Shown one piece after another: positions 1 through 10,267 of a stretch of DNA of 64,000 nucleotides. This DNA is from Amorphophallus konjac (Eukaryota; Streptophyta; Magnoliopsida; Alismatales; Araceae), in the NCBI GenBank assembly GCA_022559845.1, contig CM040118.1, forward strand, positions 448,258,053 through 448,322,052. The letters are read 5' to 3'. Within the stretch, counting starts at the first letter, position 1; each line of letters begins with the position of its first letter. The position numbers and the translations under genes are program-made. Below the pieces are notes generated by a model that saw nothing but the letters and a program-made list of their open reading frames with translations, was not told where the DNA came from and searched no databases.

Positions 1-402
1 CGTGGAGGAAGCCTCTTGCTCCGTAGGCGGAGCATGCGAGGGTCCTCCGACGTCGTTGCGGAGGAGCTGTCGGTCGCGGAGGGTGAAGCGGCCTCCGGCG
101 GTGTGCTGCGTCGCACTCCTTCGAGGGGGACTTCCTGACGGGGCGTGGGACATTGCGCCCCTAGCCGCCTGGGCCCTCATGAGCTCCACGAGGACATCCA
201 TTTTTTCGTTGAGGGCCTGGAAGGCGTTGGCGCCACCGTCGAGGGGTGCCCCTGTCTCCGCCGGGGGGGGGGGTGGCCTGTTGGTGTGGACGCTGGCGTT
301 GGAGGGGGGGCTCTGCGAGACCCTAGAGGGGGCGCCTCCCGCCGCTGCCATAGCCTTACCCTTCCCATCGGCGGATCTCCTCCCTGAGTTTTTTCTCACC
401 AT
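1..402 (-). CDS. Gag N-terminus of TE1 (partial)
   Basis: An uninterrupted minus-strand frame of 134 codons runs from an ATG at 402 to the window edge. It begins MVRKNSGRRSADGKGKAM and has a Pro/Ala-rich stretch followed by ALNEKMDVLVELMRAQAAR. The equivalent segment of the second family member (about 61830-61750) reads INTKLDVLVDLMRTQVAR, and both continue into a similar linker rich in Pro, Gly and Glu. Gag N-termini of this lineage are poorly conserved, so the assignment rests on position just downstream of the primer-binding site and on the match to the second copy, whose downstream gag domain is recognisable. The conserved gag core of TE1 lies outside the window. The start is the first ATG after the leader. 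Confidence 0.7.
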   Translation of the reverse strand, partial: MVRKNSGRRSADGKGKAMAAAGGAPSRVSQSPPSNASVHTNRPPPPPAETGAPLDGGANAFQALNEKMDVLVELMRAQAARGAMSHAPSGSPPRRSATQHTAGGRFTLRDRQLLRNDVGGPSHAPPTEQEASST

Positions 403-421
403 CTTGGCTCTTCGTGCGTTT

Positions 422-437
422 CCCACAGACGGTGCCA
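422..437 (-). promoter_or_regulatory. Primer-binding site region of TE1
   Basis: On the minus strand it reads TGGCACCGTCTGTGGG, two bases after the LTR end. This is the motif commonly found at this position in Tat-lineage elements. Confidence 0.65.
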
Positions 438-439
438 GA

Positions 440-1232
440 TGAAGAGGCGAGATCTCGCGCTGAGTCCTGAGCGGGCTATGGATCACCAGAAGATGAATAT
501 GCAAGAGAGGGAAACGTATCAGAGGGCCCAGGGGATCTCCCTGGGGGAAAACCCTCCGATGGCTAAGTCAGTAGAGCTATGGTGGAAGCGATAATGGGGG
601 GAGGAGAGAGCTGATGCGCGAGAATCCTCTCCACCAGAGGGTGAAGCGAATCGTGCTCAGGAGCTAAGGGTGTGTGAATGCCTTGTTTCTCTTACCTTCT
701 TCCGGAGGGTGTCCCTTGCTTAAATAGTGCGCCGCCTTCAGGAGTCCTGTAAGCTGAGGGGTTCCCGGCGGGAGTTACGTCTTTAACGGGGGCTTTCATG
801 GCCTGATCGTGGGAACGTTATCCCCTCGGAGTCCGGCGGCTCCCCTGACTCTCCCGCTGGCGGGGGACTCTGAACGGCTGCACATGCGGATAATCAACCG
901 GCCTTACCGAGCCTCGGGGATGCTAGCTCATGTCCGAGCGATAGGCATGGCCCGGCGAAGGTGGGGTCGGATAGGTCGGCTAGAGCCTATCTCTCTCAGA
1001 CGGGGAGAGGGCTTTAGGCCGGACCTTCCTTGGGACCTGACCGTTGTCTCGGGCCCTCCGAGCCTAGAAGGCCGCCGGGGAGAGTTAGTTCCTCGAGTCT
1101 TATTTATTGGGCTTTTCTTCCCTAAGTGGGCCCTGTGGGCTATCACTCGGGCGGGCTCACCTGGTTGGACCTTGTGGGTCTTGTTGGGCTGCCTTTGTGG
1201 TGGGCTGCGAAAATCCCCCTCTCCATTATCCA
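440..1232 (-). repeat. 5' LTR of TE1
   Basis: On the minus strand the LTR starts TGGATAATGG at 1232 and ends CTCTTCA at 440, so it is bounded by TG and CA. A TATA-like CTATTTAAG lies near 720-727 on the minus strand, matching CTATATAAAC in the second copy near 62308-62317. Similarity to the second copy includes a GCCTAGAAGGCCGCC block near 1065, with GCCTAGAGGCCGCC near 62447. The right boundary is inferred from the TG end and from where PMD intron sequence resumes. Confidence 0.6.
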
Positions 1233-1272
1233 TGATTCTGATGTGTTGCCCTGTTGATTTTGTGGTGTGCAG

Positions 1273-4071
1273 GGCGTGATGAAAGGCCGGATCAGCTGGT
1301 CTCTAGTGGTGGCAGCGTACCGTGGGCTGCCAGACTTCCAGAGGGCGCGTGTGGACGCCATGGGCTTTGGAGCCTTCCCCAGGATCGAGCCCTTCCGGCT
1401 CGACCTTCCTCTTATCCAGGCATTGAGGGAGCGGTGGCATGTGCCGAGTCGGGCGTTTCTGATGCCCTGGGGGCACATGGTGCCGACACTTGAAGACGTA
1501 GCTCGGATCACCGGGTTACGAGTTGACGGAGAGGCGGTCAGCGGGGTCACCTACCCCGACTATCGAGAGAGTGCCCTGGACCTGCTGTGGTTAGAGACGA
1601 GCGTGACCGACAGAGACAGCAGGGTAGTCGGCCGAGTGGAGATTATGGAGGCTCTCGGATTCGTCGACCCGCGCCAGCGGGTTAGCGAGACTGGAGCGGA
1701 GTTTCTGGCACGACTGGAGGGAGATGCCCGTGCAGCTTTCACCCAGGACCCGAGCGAGCGGGAGCTGGTGGATCTAGACCTCCGGAGGTTTCTATTCTTC
1801 TTCCTGGGCCGCCTTCTGTTGGGGACGAAGGGGGATGGCATCCACTGCCGCTTCCTCGGGATCCTGGCGGACCTGGATAGAGTGGGACACTATGCGTAGA
1901 GAGTGGCTCTGCTTGCTCATCTGATCGCCGATCTCTCCCAGACTTCAGAGAAGGAGACGACAGTCAGTGGCTTCGCACCTTTTTTCCAAGTAAACATTTT
2001 TTATGCATTCTATCGTAGTTAAATATGCAATTATTATACTAATGATGTATGATGGATGCAGGTGTGGAGCTATTACTATTTCCCGATGGTGAGGGCTAGG
2101 CATGGGAACAGGAGAGCCGTGCCTCTGGCGCGGCGGTGGAGGCCGGTCGTGGTTGCGACACCCCACGGCTACCAGCTGGCGTCGCTTCGTCGGGAGCTGA
2201 GCGAGTATCCCGAGGCCATGGTATGATGCGCATATATATATTTTTTTGGTGTTTTTATACATGTGACTGAATGGCAACTAACATGATGTATGTATGGTGA
2301 TGCAGGTGGTGTGGAGACCCTACCTGGGCATGGGCGACGCTGGCCAGCCTTGGGTTGTAGCTGGTCTTCCTCGTTTCGGGCGGGACGTGTGGGTCCATTG
2401 CCTGAACGAGATCGAGCCGCTGCGGCTCAGACTGATATGAGGACGTTGGGGCTAGCCCAGGAGTGGGTTGATGTAGATGAGCCGGCCCGCATCGGGCGAA
2501 AGGCCAAGGGGAAGGCGAAGATTATGGACTGGCGTACGCACTTCCCAGTACAGTACCAGGACTGGCAGTAGGGCGGGGCCCCAGTGGTGTCCCATGTACA
2601 GGACAGCACTGATTACATGAGACGGTATCGAGCTACGTACGGGGATCGCCTCTCCCTCGGTGGTATGGCAGGGGTAAGTGTGAAATGAAAATGCTTCATT
2701 CTTCTATGTGTATATGCATGTGATACTAACTTATATGCCATGCAGGATGCTCGTGACGACATGATCGCCGACCTGCGGGCCCAGTTGGCAGACGCCAGGC
2801 GGCAGTTGGTGGCCATCTGACAAGAGTTGGAGATCCTGGTGAGTCTATGCAATGCATTTTTTGTGACCTGGATTTCGATGCTCAGCCTCTGACTGTCGTT
2901 TGCCCCGTGTTTCAGCGGGCCCACCAGGCAGCAGTAGCCAAGACGGCTGGTGGAGTGGGTTCCAGTTCGTGGGGCCCTCCCCCGGAGATCTCTGCCCTTC
3001 AGGAGCAGCTGGCGTATGCGGTGGCTCGGGCTGAGGAGGCCGAGCGTGACCGCGAGGCTCGAGTGAGTGCTTGCTTGGCCCTGACCCTCTTCTAGCTGCT
3101 TTCCTTTTATCACTACTCTCTTACGGTGCATGTGTGTTTGGATAGGTGGCCGAGATTCAGGAGGCCCTGGCCCGTGCTATTCGTGCCGAGTAGGAGCGCG
3201 ATGCTCGGGTGGCGGAGCGTGACGCCCGGATTGTGGAGCTGGAGGAGGAGCGACGACGGGAGGCTGAGGAGCTCCCTCGTGACGTGTTGGATCTGCGGAT
3301 TGCCCTCGAGCTGTCGAGGAGAGAGGCGATGAGAGAGAGAGAGGAGAGGGAGAGGGATAGGGAGAGCGTAGAGAGAGAGAGAGGGAGAGGGATAGGGAGA
3401 TCCTAGAGAGAGAGGGGGAGAGGGATAGGGAGATCATAGAGAAAGAGAGGGAGTACAGGAGGGCAGAGCGACATCGAGATTGGGACAAGAGGAGGGCTCT
3501 GGTGGCCCTGGTGGCCCTGGTGTCAGAGCTCCGACTGAGTCTTGGCACGGCGGAGGGGAGACTTCGGGAGAGTGAGGAGCGGTATCAGAGGGCGAAGGAG
3601 CGCCGCGCGCGACTTCATCAGTCTGGTTCCTTTTCCGTGGGTAGCTTTCTAGTTTCTTCGGCCGAGGAGCGTCGCCGCACCTTGGAGGCTGGCATGGTGC
3701 CACCTGGGGAGGCGAGCACGGCTTCTCAGGGTTCGCAGAGGCCCCCTAGGGATCCCCGTCAGAGGAGGGAGGAGAGAGATGACCAGGAGGGTGATGGCGA
3801 GAGTCAGAGAGTTGCTTGTACAGTCCACCCTCCTTACTGCATGATGTACTTTCGACTATTATATGAAATGAAAATGGCTTTCTTGTATTGTGTGTACCTT
3901 TCCTCTCTCACTTTTCTGCTGCACCGAGTTGTTTCGAGGCATGCCTTACGAGACTTTGCCCTGAACAGCGGGGAACTACGCTTTGCACGGGGGGATTCTA
4001 TTTCCTTTCTCCCCCTTTTTTGGGCGCGTCCAGGTGCGAGGACGCGTCTTAATCCTCGAATTCAAATTTAA
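1273..4071 (+). pseudogene. PMD/coiled-coil gene, copy 1 (degenerate)
   Basis: A plant mobile domain (PMD) protein of the type seen in MAIN/MAIL genes and in some transposons; MAIN/MAIL proteins act in the nucleus in silencing and genome maintenance. Exons inferred by comparison with copy 3 are 1273-1962, 2062-2220, 2306-2673, 2746-2838, 2916-3062 and from 3146; all junctions are phase 0 with GT-AG introns, except a GT at 1963 decayed from GTGAGT to GTCAGT. The PMD signature PWGHMVPTLEDVARITGL is near 1470-1530. The C-terminal half is a Glu/Arg-rich coiled coil. Defects: TGG to TAG at 1897, a 1-bp deletion near 2438, TAG near 2569, TGA near 2818, TAG near 3191, and a frameshift inside the GA-rich minisatellite. 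Exon 1 is missing, displaced by TE1. The 3' end is uncertain: the last open frame runs to 4071, but homology to copy 2 ends near 3800. Confidence 0.75.
3328..3458 (+). repeat. GA-rich coding minisatellite in PMD copy 1
   Basis: About three and a half units of roughly 33-36 bp, each a run of GA repeats followed by GGGAGAGGGATAGGGAGA. It encodes the RERERDRE coiled-coil region. Unit length is not a fixed multiple of three, which explains the frame change across it. Confidence 0.75.
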
Positions 4072-4169
4072 ACCGCCGGGTGGCCTTTCTTCTCCCGTGC
4101 CTTACCCGCAAACGAGCCCGCCTTCCGCCGAAACTCGCTCGCCCGTCTTTGTCTTCTTCCCTTCAATCG
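3840..4169 (+). promoter_or_regulatory. Spacer and probable promoter between PMD copies 1 and 2
   Basis: This holds the probable 3' UTR of copy 1, a C/T-rich stretch and an imperfect palindrome near 4022-4048 (GCGCGTCCAGG, then GGACGCGTC) that resembles the LTR palindromes of TE2. No convincing TATA box was seen. Confidence 0.35.
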
Positions 4170-5445
4170 ATGGAGTTCGGCGGTCTGGACCACGGTGAAG
4201 GTGGAGAGGGACGCGGGACCCCTCGCCCAAGGAGGGACGCACCAGAGCACGGAACGGCGTCCATGGAGGAGGAAGGGCTGCTTCGGGCCCCCGAGGGACC
4301 CGAGGGGCCCAATGGCGCGGAAGGAGGTGAACACGACTCGGTGAGTGCTTCGGTTTCCCCTTCTTTGATCTATTTTGAGTTTTGAAGCGAGGCGTGCGAG
4401 GGAGGAAAGGGTTCGGCGAGTGTTGCACTCAAATGATGGACGCGTCCTAGACAGGGGATGCGTTCTTTGTTATGATGCGAGGCCATTCTTTCTTGGTGCA
4501 GGACATGGCGAGGACCCTAGGCCTGGCCGATGAGTGGGCGAGTGTAGACGAGCCGAGCCGCGACAGGAAGGAGAGTCGCGGTAAGGCGAAGCTTGAAGAC
4601 TAGCGCATACGTCTCCCTGGACAGCAAGGGAGCATACTGGTGCAGGATAGTGCCGACTTCTTGCGGCACCAGAGAGAGAGTTACGTGGGTCTTCCCCGAG
4701 CCGGGGATACGCGCGACGTCAACGGCTCGCGTGCCCAATTAGTCGAGGTCAGGCAGCAGCTGGCCGCCACTCAACAGGAACTGTCGCTCCTGGTAAGCTA
4801 AGTGCTGCATTTTCTATTTTTAAATGTGGAGCTTAGCTGACGGCTGTTGTTTGTTCGTTCCAGCGTGCCCAGCAGACAGCGATGGTGGGAGTGGCTGGCG
4901 GCGCATCTTCCAGTTCCTCGGCCCCTTTTCTTGAGATTGGCTCCCTCCGGGAGCAACTTGCCGGTGCGGTGGCTCGGGCTGCCCAGGCGGAAGAGGAGCG
5001 TGATGCCTGGGTGGCGACTGTAGCAGAGCTGCGACATCACGGTGAGGAGAGACCTTCTCCAGATATCCTGGAGTTAAGGGTTCTTCTGCAGATGATGAGG
5101 AGAAAAACAGAGAGAGAGAAAACCAAGAGAAGGTCCGAGCGACAGCGAGATCAGGCCGAGAGGAGGGCCTTGGAGGCCCAGGTGAGGGAGCTCCAGCTGG
5201 GCCTTCAGGTTGCGGTGCAGAGGCTAGGAGCGATGGAGACGCGCTACGAGAGAGCGCGAGAGTTCGGGGAGCGACTGCGCCAGTCTGGTTGCTTTGCCGC
5301 TAGTGGCTTCTTCACCACGTCAGGGGAGGAGCAGCGAGTCATTACTGTGGAGCCGGCGCCACGAGGCGAGGCGGGTGCTACTGCACGGGGATCCAGGAGG
5401 CTTCTGAGGGACCCTCACCTCAGGGGAGAGGAGAGGGACGCCTAG
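4170..5445 (+). pseudogene. PMD-family gene, copy 2, lacking the PMD exon
   Basis: Three exons (4170-4340, 4502-4792, 4864-5445), all phase 0 with GT-AG introns, give 347 codons. Exon 1 encodes MEFGGLDHGEGGEGRG and an acidic low-complexity segment. Exon 2 starts at MARTLGLADEWASVDEP, aligning with the middle of copy 1 exon 4 and copy 3 exon 3, so the whole PMD core is absent. Exon 3 encodes the coiled coil (REQLAGAVARAAQAEEERDA) and a tail ending in EERDA. A single in-frame TAG in exon 2 (near 4601) replaces the Trp of the DWR motif. Either this is a decayed partial duplicate, or the loss of a symmetrical exon left a coiled-coil-only protein before the stop arose. Confidence 0.65.
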
Positions 5446-5999
5446 AGGGATGAGCATGAAGATAATGGCAAGAGTTGGCGAGCTAGTGGACCTGCCTCCT
5501 CTCTATGATTGTGATGTTTATGACAGCTTATGTAGAATTATGAATGGAGTGATTTGATTTTCTGCTGCTTGTTTGTTCTCTTGTGCGTTCCCTCTTCGCC
5601 ATGCTTCCTTTGTACTGTTTCCATGTGATGTGCCTACTGAAACCTCGCCCTAGAACGAAAAAACGCGTCTCGCTCCGATCCCCTTTTACAGAAATCTACT
5701 GCGGGAGTCAACAAAGACGGCCCTAGATTTTCTTCTCTGGCGGTTTGCCAGCCTTTGCAGACAACCTTCAAAAGGATAGGGCATCTTGTCCAAACAATCA
5801 CCTTGTGTGAGTGGTGAAGTAACACATGTGGGACCGTATGGCAGGTGCCTTACCACAAGGGCTATTGGAGGGATCTTGCTCGGCACTCCTCCCTTTTTCT
5901 ATAAATATCCGCTCTTTTGTTCTCCCAGGGTCCTTGAGAGCCAACTCGAGGAGTACATATTCCCACAGAAGAGGAGGGATTCAAAATCCTGAAGTCGAG
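5446..5999 (+). promoter_or_regulatory. Intergenic region and promoter of PMD copy 3
   Basis: The first part is the probable 3' UTR of copy 2. A good TATA box (TATAAATAT, 5900-5908) lies about 90 bp upstream of the copy 3 ATG, which places a transcription start near 5930-5940. Confidence 0.6.
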
Positions 6000-8480
6000 A
6001 TGGAGGGTGAATCTTCCCATTCCTCGAAGAGGAGCAGGTCCAGCGGTAGCAGTTCCAGGAAGCTCTCGGATCTCGAAGGGCACTTCATCGAAAGGACCCG
6101 ATCGCAACTCGTAAGCCAAGTTTTCCTGCCCTTTTTTCCATTCTTTTTTCTTCCTTTCTTTCTGACCAAACCTCCTCTCCATTCCCTGCATGCGTAGAGT
6201 GTGATGAAATCACAGATCTCATGGGAGTTGGTAGTGGCAGCATACCGAGGTCTCCCAGATTTTCAGAAGGCGAGGCTAGACGTGATGGGATTTGGCACCT
6301 TTCTTCGGATCGAGCCGCTCGAGCTCGACCTGGTCCTGATCCAAGCCTTGTGTGAGAGATGGGACCCAGTGAGTCGGGCATTCCTGATGCCCTGGGGGCA
6401 CATGGTGCCCAGCTTGGAGGATGTGGTCCGGATCACAAGCCTGAAGGTGGAGGGCGAGGCAGTGACCAGGGTCACTTATGCGGATTACCGAGAAGGTGCT
6501 CGGAAGCTACTGGGTTTGGACCTAGATGGTCGGAAAAATAGGTCGGTAGCTAGGGCGTCCCTCATGGATGCATTAGGGCTCACCGACACTCGTCGGTGGG
6601 ACGACGAATCCTCAGAAGAGTTCATGGAAAGGATGGAAATAGGATGTCGTGCCGTGTACTGCACAGATTTCGGCAACTGGGAAAGATGCAACATAGATTT
6701 GAGGAGATTTCTCCTCTTCCTTTTGGGGAGATTGGTACTGAGCTCGAAAGGGGACGGTATCCAATGTCGCTTCCTGGAGCTACTATCAGACCTTGAAAGA
6801 GTAGGATACTATGCCTGGGGAGCTTCCATGCTGGCACACTTATTTGCAGGCCTGTTCCAAGAAGCGGATTGTGAGATGGCTGTGAGTGGTTTCACACCAT
6901 TCATCCAAATATTTTTGGTTTTGCTTGTTTTGTATTTTTTTTGTTGTTTTTGCAAGGTACTGATGACCTGTGCCGAGCAGCTGTGGAGCTATTATTACCT
7001 CCCCATGGGGAGAGCTCGGCATTGGCGACCCGCGATGGTGCCGCTAGCCAGGCGGTGGGAACCCATCATGAGTGCGGCACCCCTAACCCACCAACTGATG
7101 GTGCTAAGGCGGGAGCTACAGGAGTTCCCTGCAACGATGGTAAACTGGAGACCCTACTCAGACATGGTCGATGCCGACCAGCCGTGGGTTCTAGCAAGTC
7201 GTGCTCGATTCGGACGGGAATTGTGGATGCACTGCCTGAATAAAATCGAGTCACTTCGGCTACGATTGGTTATGAGGACTTTGGGACTGGCTCAAGAATG
7301 GGTGGATTCAGCTGCGCCACCTCGCGTTGGGAGAGAGACGCGAGGACTGGCGACCTGCATTGACTGGCGTGTGTAATTCCCCGAACAGTACGAAGACTGG
7401 CAATGGGGTGGCATAATCGTGGAATCGCAGGCACGGGATAGCGAGGATTACCTGCGTCTATACAAGACAAGGTACGCAGAGCGGTTCCAACCCCGGGGAC
7501 TTGCGGAGGTAGGTCTCCCCTTTTTCTCCTTTCTTCTTTCTCCCTTTTTTAGTTCTCTGGTGGAAATGCTGACTCGTATGGCTGCAGGATATCCGTGATA
7601 CGATGATAGCGACTTTACGAACTCGCTTGGCAGAGATGGAGCAACGGTTGGGCGATGCCCGCGGAGCTACGAGCGCCTTGGTAGGTGTACAGTGCGTTCC
7701 TAATTAAAACCCCAGATTCCAGATGTTGGCTGCTAATTCACGCGGTCGTAGCATGCCCAGATTGGCGCGGCTTCCCCAGCGATGGGAGTAGGTGGTGCCT
7801 CTTCCAGCTTGTGGATTCTCACCTCAGAACTTGACTTGCTTCATGAGCAACTTGCTCACGCCACGCAGCGTGCTGCGGAGGCAGAAGGGATGCTCTGTAT
7901 ACAGGTAAAAGTTTCAGTGTTGAGTTCTCTTTGTTTACGCCTTATCGCGTATCTGAGATGGTACACTCGGCAGGAAAAGGAGATGGAAGAAGCGCTTGCC
8001 CAAGCTGCGCAGAGGGAGGCTAGGATAGCAGAACTGGAGAGGGAACTGCGGCGTCATCCTGATGACGACTCCTCTAGGGATGCCGTGGAACTGAGGATCA
8101 CTCTCCAGTTGGAGAGGGAAGACCGTGAGAGAGAACGTGCAGAGAGAGAAAGAGACGTAGAGAGAGAAAGAGCCAACAGATTGACTGAAAGGGAGGAACG
8201 AAGGGCCATGGAGGCCCAACTATTCGAACTCCGAACCAGCCTTGGTCTTGCTGAACAGTGGCTGAGAGATGGTGAGGAGCGCTACCGAAGAGCACGAGAG
8301 CGTGGCTTTCGTGTTGGTAGCTTCTCTGCTGTTTCCGTGGATCAACGCCGGTGTGTGGGAATAGGAAGGGGAATACAGAGCGGTAGGAGTACCGCTTTTC
8401 GTAGTTGGGTAGCACCCTTGAGAGCGTTTTACCCGGAGAGTAGTGGGACGAGTGATGCAGAGAGAGAGGGCGGAACTTGA
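6000..8480 (+). CDS. PMD/coiled-coil protein, copy 3 (nearly intact)
   Basis: Six exons can be traced: 6000-6110, 6198-6881, 6981-7508, 7588-7680, 7752-7904 and 7974-8480. All introns are GT-AG and phase 0, giving about 691 residues. Exon 1 is a Ser/Arg-rich leader (MEGESSHSSKRSRSSGSSSR). Exons 2-3 carry the PMD, with MPWGHMVPSLEDVVRITSL near residues 95-113 and LWSYYYLPMGRARHW at the exon 3 start. Exons 4-6 form a long Glu/Arg coiled coil followed by a basic Ser-rich tail. The intron at 6882-6980 is 99 bp, the same length as in copy 1, and happens to be open, so a longer frame reads through it. The one defect is TAA at 7374-7376, aligned with a codon for His in copy 1; translation stopping there would give a PMD-only protein of about 396 residues. 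An AATAAA lies near 8503. The cellular role is inferred only from the family. Confidence 0.7.
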
Positions 8481-10267
8481 TGTAATTTTTTATTTTGGAA
8501 AGGAATAAAATACAAGGTTTGGTCTGTTTGGTTTTCACCTTTACTTTTGTCGCCTCGAATCCCTGCACACATCACTGAAACAAACAAATCAGAATTTCTG
8601 TTCTGACTTGGCCCCTTGCTCAATAAGCAAATGGTCACATTGACTGTCCTTGATAACTGGTCAAGGGGCCACGCCTTTATTAACGAAGATAAGGGAAAGA
8701 TGTGGTGATGATGAATGCGACAGACACGCACACGAATGCAAGCGAGATTAAAAAGTGAAATGCTGCATACAAATGTAATCATGTAAAATTGATTTATTTT
8801 TCTTTTTATATTTGGCATTTTTTTATTGTTTTGTTATATTCAATTTTTTTGTTTGTAAATATGTACATTTTCTCTTTTCTCTTTTTTTTTGTTTTTATCA
8901 TTTCATTTTTTTTGTTGCTAACGCCTGGCAAGCATCCAAATGGCACCTAACCTACATGAGAACAGGGGTTTCTTACTAACCTCCCAGGTATCCTAAGTGC
9001 ACATCTAGGTTGATTTGGGCCTCTGGATCCCTCGAATGATAATCCCGCCGGCTAAGACTTACCCTGATGACAATACCGTCTTGTCATGCTTAGGCTCCCA
9101 GTCGCTTCCGACCACAGGGATTCACCCAAAAGGTGTTTGAGGTAAGAGATTTGCCCGACCCGGGTCTGTTTCCTCACAACTCTAGATGGTATATGATGGA
9201 ACACCCTGAACCCCAATGACCAACCGCGCGACGCTGACCCGGAATCAGACGCCGTCGCACCCATAGGTGACGCGCTTGCATTGGCCTAAGCCCGAGGTTA
9301 AACAAGAAGACATCAAGGTGGTAAACAGGGGTCTTGACCAGCCAGAAACACGGAGACTCCTTCGCAGCGATAGCTTTTGCTTTTCAAAGTAGGCAACCAA
9401 ATGTGTATATTAAAATAAGGTCGCAGACCCTGGGCAGTTTTCACCCTTCAGAAACTCCATCGAACCTTCATCTTTAGAGGGAGAAGGAAGAGTGTAGGGG
9501 ATAAACCTCCTGAGAGGACCGACGAAAGCCGTTAACCCGGCGAGCGAATAAGGGCCCATTAACTCTCTCTTTCGACAACTTCAGACCAAATCTCGAGCAT
9601 TTACATTCCATGGCCCCCTTTTGTGGATTCAGACTTTTACTTTGAGGGGTTCCATTTATCGCATCAGGCACGGTCACGACCAGGCTCTTGATTTTGATTT
9701 TGTGTTTCTTTTTGCGAGGGAGATATAGTCGTTTGACGTTGTGGGCTCTCTTTTGTATGCCTACGGGGACACTGCCCTCTTCTCGTGCTCTGATCGATGC
9801 TCGGGGAAATGGATCCTAGTCTTGCCTTAAGGGGTTTAAGTTTTGGTTTCTCATGCTCAGCGTTTTAAGGGCGCCGACTGTCTCATTTGGTCGAAGAGAA
9901 AAGAATAAAGATTACAGCTTCTGGAGATCTTCTGGGTGAGGCCCCATCGTAGGTGATGCTACCAACTTTTTTTTTTTAGATAAAATACGTAAGTGAGTAC
10001 ATGGTGGCTTCCTTTGAGCGTGCATAGGCCGATGTGGCCAAACAGGGATCTCCACGGTTCTGGCAGACCAAGACCCGGTACCTACCAAGCCTTAATGGGC
10101 CCTATCCTAACATGAAGGTTGGATGCAGGGACTTAACTACATGGTGACCACCAGGCATCGGCATTTTGAATTTTTCATATTTTTAGTGATTTTCAATATT
10201 TTTTTATTGTTTTTTGATGTTTTCTATCTTTTCATCATTTGTTTGTTTTTGACGTTTTGGCACTACG
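8481..10267. other. Non-coding: PMD 3' UTR, then 3' untranslated part of TE2
   Basis: The first 40-80 bases are the 3' UTR of PMD copy 3. The rest follows the TE2 integrase stop and resembles the long 3' non-coding region of Ogre/Tat elements, with T-rich tracts at about 8790-8920 and 10160-10250. I found no gene and no copy of the TE2 LTR. The exact PMD/TE2 junction (about 8520-8700) is not resolved. Confidence 0.45.

Larger units (their letters stand above)
1..1232 (-). mobile_element. TE1: 5' end of a Tat-lineage Ty3-gypsy retrotransposon
   Basis: Reading on the minus strand there is an LTR (440-1232), a primer-binding-like site (422-437) and a gag start (402 down to the window edge). The order LTR, TGGCACCGTCTGTGGG, short leader, gag ATG is typical of the Tat lineage. 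The element continues beyond base 1. A second copy of the same family lies at about 60381-62484. Its right LTR end falls just before the acceptor of the first visible PMD exon, so it seems to have inserted into intron 1 of that gene. The target-site duplication cannot be checked because the left end is outside the window. Confidence 0.75.
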
